From NCBI GenBank assembly GCA_947623775.1, contig CANQHL010000064.1, positions 1 through 7,016 on the forward strand: DNA of 7,016 nt, written 5' to 3'. Position numbers and translations under genes: made by a program. This document shows positions 6,018-7,016 of this stretch, piece after piece (position 1 is the first letter of the stretch; each line of letters opens with the position of its first letter). Under the pieces are notes generated by a model, which made no database searches, was not told where the DNA came from, and saw only the letters and a program-made list of their open reading frames with translations. Origin of the DNA: an uncultured Clostridia bacterium (GTDB lineage: Bacteria > Bacillota > Clostridia > Christensenellales > UBA1242).

Positions 6018-6223
6018 TTTTCCTCCTCACTTGCACTTTGCAAGTATTTCAATAATTTTCCATGATTTTCAAGATGTTTGTTTGCCATATCATTAAACAT
6101 TGTTTTTAAAGATTTATCTGCCACATTTTCACTGCAAAACTTCATTTTTGTTGCCATCCAATTTTCAAAAACCATAAGTTCATTAAGAGCCATAAGGTCT
6201 TTTGTTGTTGTTTCTTTTTTCAT
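6014..6223 (-). CDS. Small helical protein, likely spore coat partner, 69 aa
   Basis: This is a short helical protein resembling the small ferritin-like 'spore coat' proteins found beside CotF genes in clostridia. A helix covers about 6-35 ('TKDLMALNELMVFENWMATK'), and a second contains 'MFNDMANKHLENHGKLLKYL'. There is one cysteine and no signal peptide. The start is taken at the ATG at 6223. The frame also opens with a GTG at 6235, but that GTG is part of the ribosome binding site GGAGGT (6233-6228), which lies properly 4-5 bases before the ATG, so the longer 73-aa reading is rejected. Its stop overlaps the CotF start by 4 bases, implying translational coupling and a shared job. The family is recognised by general pattern rather than a diagnostic motif. 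Confidence 0.75.
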   Translation of the reverse strand: MKKETTTKDLMALNELMVFENWMATKMKFCSENVADKSLKTMFNDMANKHLENHGKLLKYLQSASEEEK

Positions 6224-6227
6224 TTTT

Positions 6228-6233
6228 ACCTCC
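6228..6233 (-). promoter_or_regulatory. Ribosome binding site that decides the 69-aa start
   Basis: GGAGGT on the minus strand, followed by AAAA and ATG, is an ideal site. It includes the last base of an in-frame GTG at 6235-6233, so that GTG cannot be the start. Confidence 0.8.
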
Positions 6234-6264
6234 ACTTATAGTGTTTGCAAAATAAAAATATTTA

Positions 6265-6291
6265 TTCCTTTTTTTACCGCTAAAAAAGGAA
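6265..6291. repeat. Second hairpin overlapping the WG-gene terminator
   Basis: TTCCTTTTTT (6265-6274) pairs with AAAAAAGGAA (6282-6291) around a 7-base loop. The right arm shares 6286-6291 with the adjoining terminator stem, so only one of the two hairpins can form at a time. Confidence 0.5.
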
Positions 6292-6309
6292 GAGAAAAAT
6301 CTCTTCCTT
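6282..6309 (-). terminator. Intrinsic terminator of the WG-repeat gene
   Basis: AAGGAAGAGA (6286-6295) pairs perfectly with TCTCTTCCTT (6300-6309) around an AAAA loop. On the minus strand the hairpin is followed by a run of T's (6287-6282). It lies about 95 bases beyond the stop codon at 6402 and upstream of the coat operon, which should insulate the two units. Confidence 0.85.
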
Positions 6310-6401
6310 AAAATATAAAATGTTTTTTAAAAATATTTTTCGCAACACTTCAAAATGCAAGACATTTTCCTTAAAATAAATCAACTTGGTCAAAATTTGA
6401 T

Positions 6402-7016
6402 TTATAAATCATTTTCGTCTTCCATCATATTCATTGCAATTGCACCGGCAACCGGACTTCCAAACAATATGCTTGCACCAAGTGCAATTCCCCACTTCTC
6501 TTCATCGGATTTTAAAGTTCCGCGTTGAGGCGTTTGTGCTTCTTGCGCTTCTTTCTCGGTTGGTTTGTAATAACCTCTAGATGGGGTTTTCTCAGCAACA
6601 ATTTCATCGGCTTTTGTCACAAGCAAGTATGGTTTTTCTTTGCCATCTTCTGTTTTCTTGTAAACAAGAAGTGCCGATTCATAAGTATCGTTAATATATC
6701 TTGGCTCAATAACGGTAACAAGTGGTTTTGTATACTCCAATGGCAATGCTTCTTCTCCTTGCTCATTTACAACTCCCCATTTTTCTTCGCCATCAATTCG
6801 CTTGGAAACTAAGTATTTGCCTGTTTTGCCTGATGAATAATCTTTGTCAATATCATAATATTCCGGTTGTACAACAACCTTTCTTTGGTCTAACGAATAT
6901 AATCCCTTTTTGCCATTTTCCTCAAACACGGCGTAGTATTTTCCCTCGTTTTCCATAAAGTCAATGGCATGGCAATCAAACACCTTCTTTGCCTTGCCGT
7001 CCAATTCCCAGACACC
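6402..7016 (-). CDS. WG-repeat protein, C-terminal part (5' end outside window)
   Basis: The frame is open to the right edge, so the gene is 5'-truncated. The 204 visible residues begin 'GVWELDGKAKKVF'. A TTG at 7004 could be read as a start, but it lies inside a WG-type repeat and has no ribosome binding site, so I treat it as internal. Repeats of the WG_beta_rep type are visible: 'GKKGLYSLDQRKVVVQPEYY' (about 35-54) and 'GEEKWGVVNEQGEEALPLEY' (about 76-95), with a more diverged one ending near 140. Such beta repeats occur in many Firmicutes proteins of poorly known, probably binding, function. A linker rich in Gln, Glu and Thr precedes a Gly/Ala-rich hydrophobic stretch ('WGIALGASILFGSPVAGAIA', about 175-194), possibly a membrane or glycine-zipper segment, and an acidic end. 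A terminator follows at 6309-6282. Confidence 0.8.
   Translation of the reverse strand, partial: GVWELDGKAKKVFDCHAIDFMENEGKYYAVFEENGKKGLYSLDQRKVVVQPEYYDIDKDYSSGKTGKYLVSKRIDGEEKWGVVNEQGEEALPLEYTKPLVTVIEPRYINDTYESALLVYKKTEDGKEKPYLLVTKADEIVAEKTPSRGYYKPTEKEAQEAQTPQRGTLKSDEEKWGIALGASILFGSPVAGAIAMNMMEDENDL

Noticed and set aside
6224..6235. GTG start giving a 73-aa version of the small coat protein
   Set aside because: The GTG overlaps the ribosome binding site GGAGGT, which is well placed for the ATG at 6223.
6234..6260. Sporulation-type promoter (CACTATAAG) for the coat operon
   Set aside because: The -10-like TATAAG is so close to the ribosome binding site that the transcript would begin inside it. 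No convincing sigma E, G or K -35/-10 pair could be set. The real promoter is not identified.
7002..7004. TTG start for a complete 200-aa WG-repeat protein
   Set aside because: The frame continues to the edge through 'GVWE', which fits a WG-type repeat, and no ribosome binding site precedes the TTG. The gene is more likely truncated by the window.

Overview
The window is AT-rich (roughly one third GC by eye) and every supported gene lies on the minus strand, so it reads right to left. Strong GGAGG-type ribosome binding sites, a CotF-type spore coat gene and short intergenic gaps closed by intrinsic terminators point to a spore-forming, low-GC Bacillota, probably a clostridial lineage. No tRNA, rRNA, CRISPR array, transposase or integrase is visible.

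In transcription order from the right edge: (1) 7016-6402 is the C-terminal part of a WG-repeat protein, cut by the window edge and followed by a terminator at 6309-6282. (2) 6223-5715 is a two-gene operon with a 4-base overlap: a 69-aa helical protein and a 100-aa CotF-like spore coat protein, followed by a repeat-rich 3' segment and a terminator near 5589-5565. (3) 5456-1229 is a two-gene operon with its own extended -10 promoter. It holds a 1274-aa DUF4011-like/SF1 helicase protein with a C-terminal PD-(D/E)XK (MTES_1575/Vsr-like) domain, then, 40 bases on, a 120-aa protein I do not recognise, then a strong terminator at 1184-1144. (4) 949-296 is a monocistronic gene for an unrecognised 217-aa acidic, coiled-coil protein, with a very clear promoter and terminator. 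(5) At the left edge a strong promoter fires out of the window into a leader with TGCTAAC/GTTAGCA repeats, possibly the start of a CIRCE/HrcA-controlled heat-shock operon.

The centre of interest is the helicase operon. Its architecture (DUF4011-like N-terminus, split SF1 helicase core, Vsr/MTES-like nuclease) matches the type of single-protein anti-phage gene called Hhe. Here the nuclease domain lacks the expected first acidic residue (Ser1190 stands in the usual 'I-D-x-A-V' position), the gene is followed by an uncharacterised small partner, and a 20-base perfect AT palindrome lies just upstream of its promoter. The defence role is inferred from architecture, not shown by the sequence. The genes on either side are not obviously defence genes, and each unit is closed by a recognisable terminator, so the helicase operon looks like a self-contained cassette.
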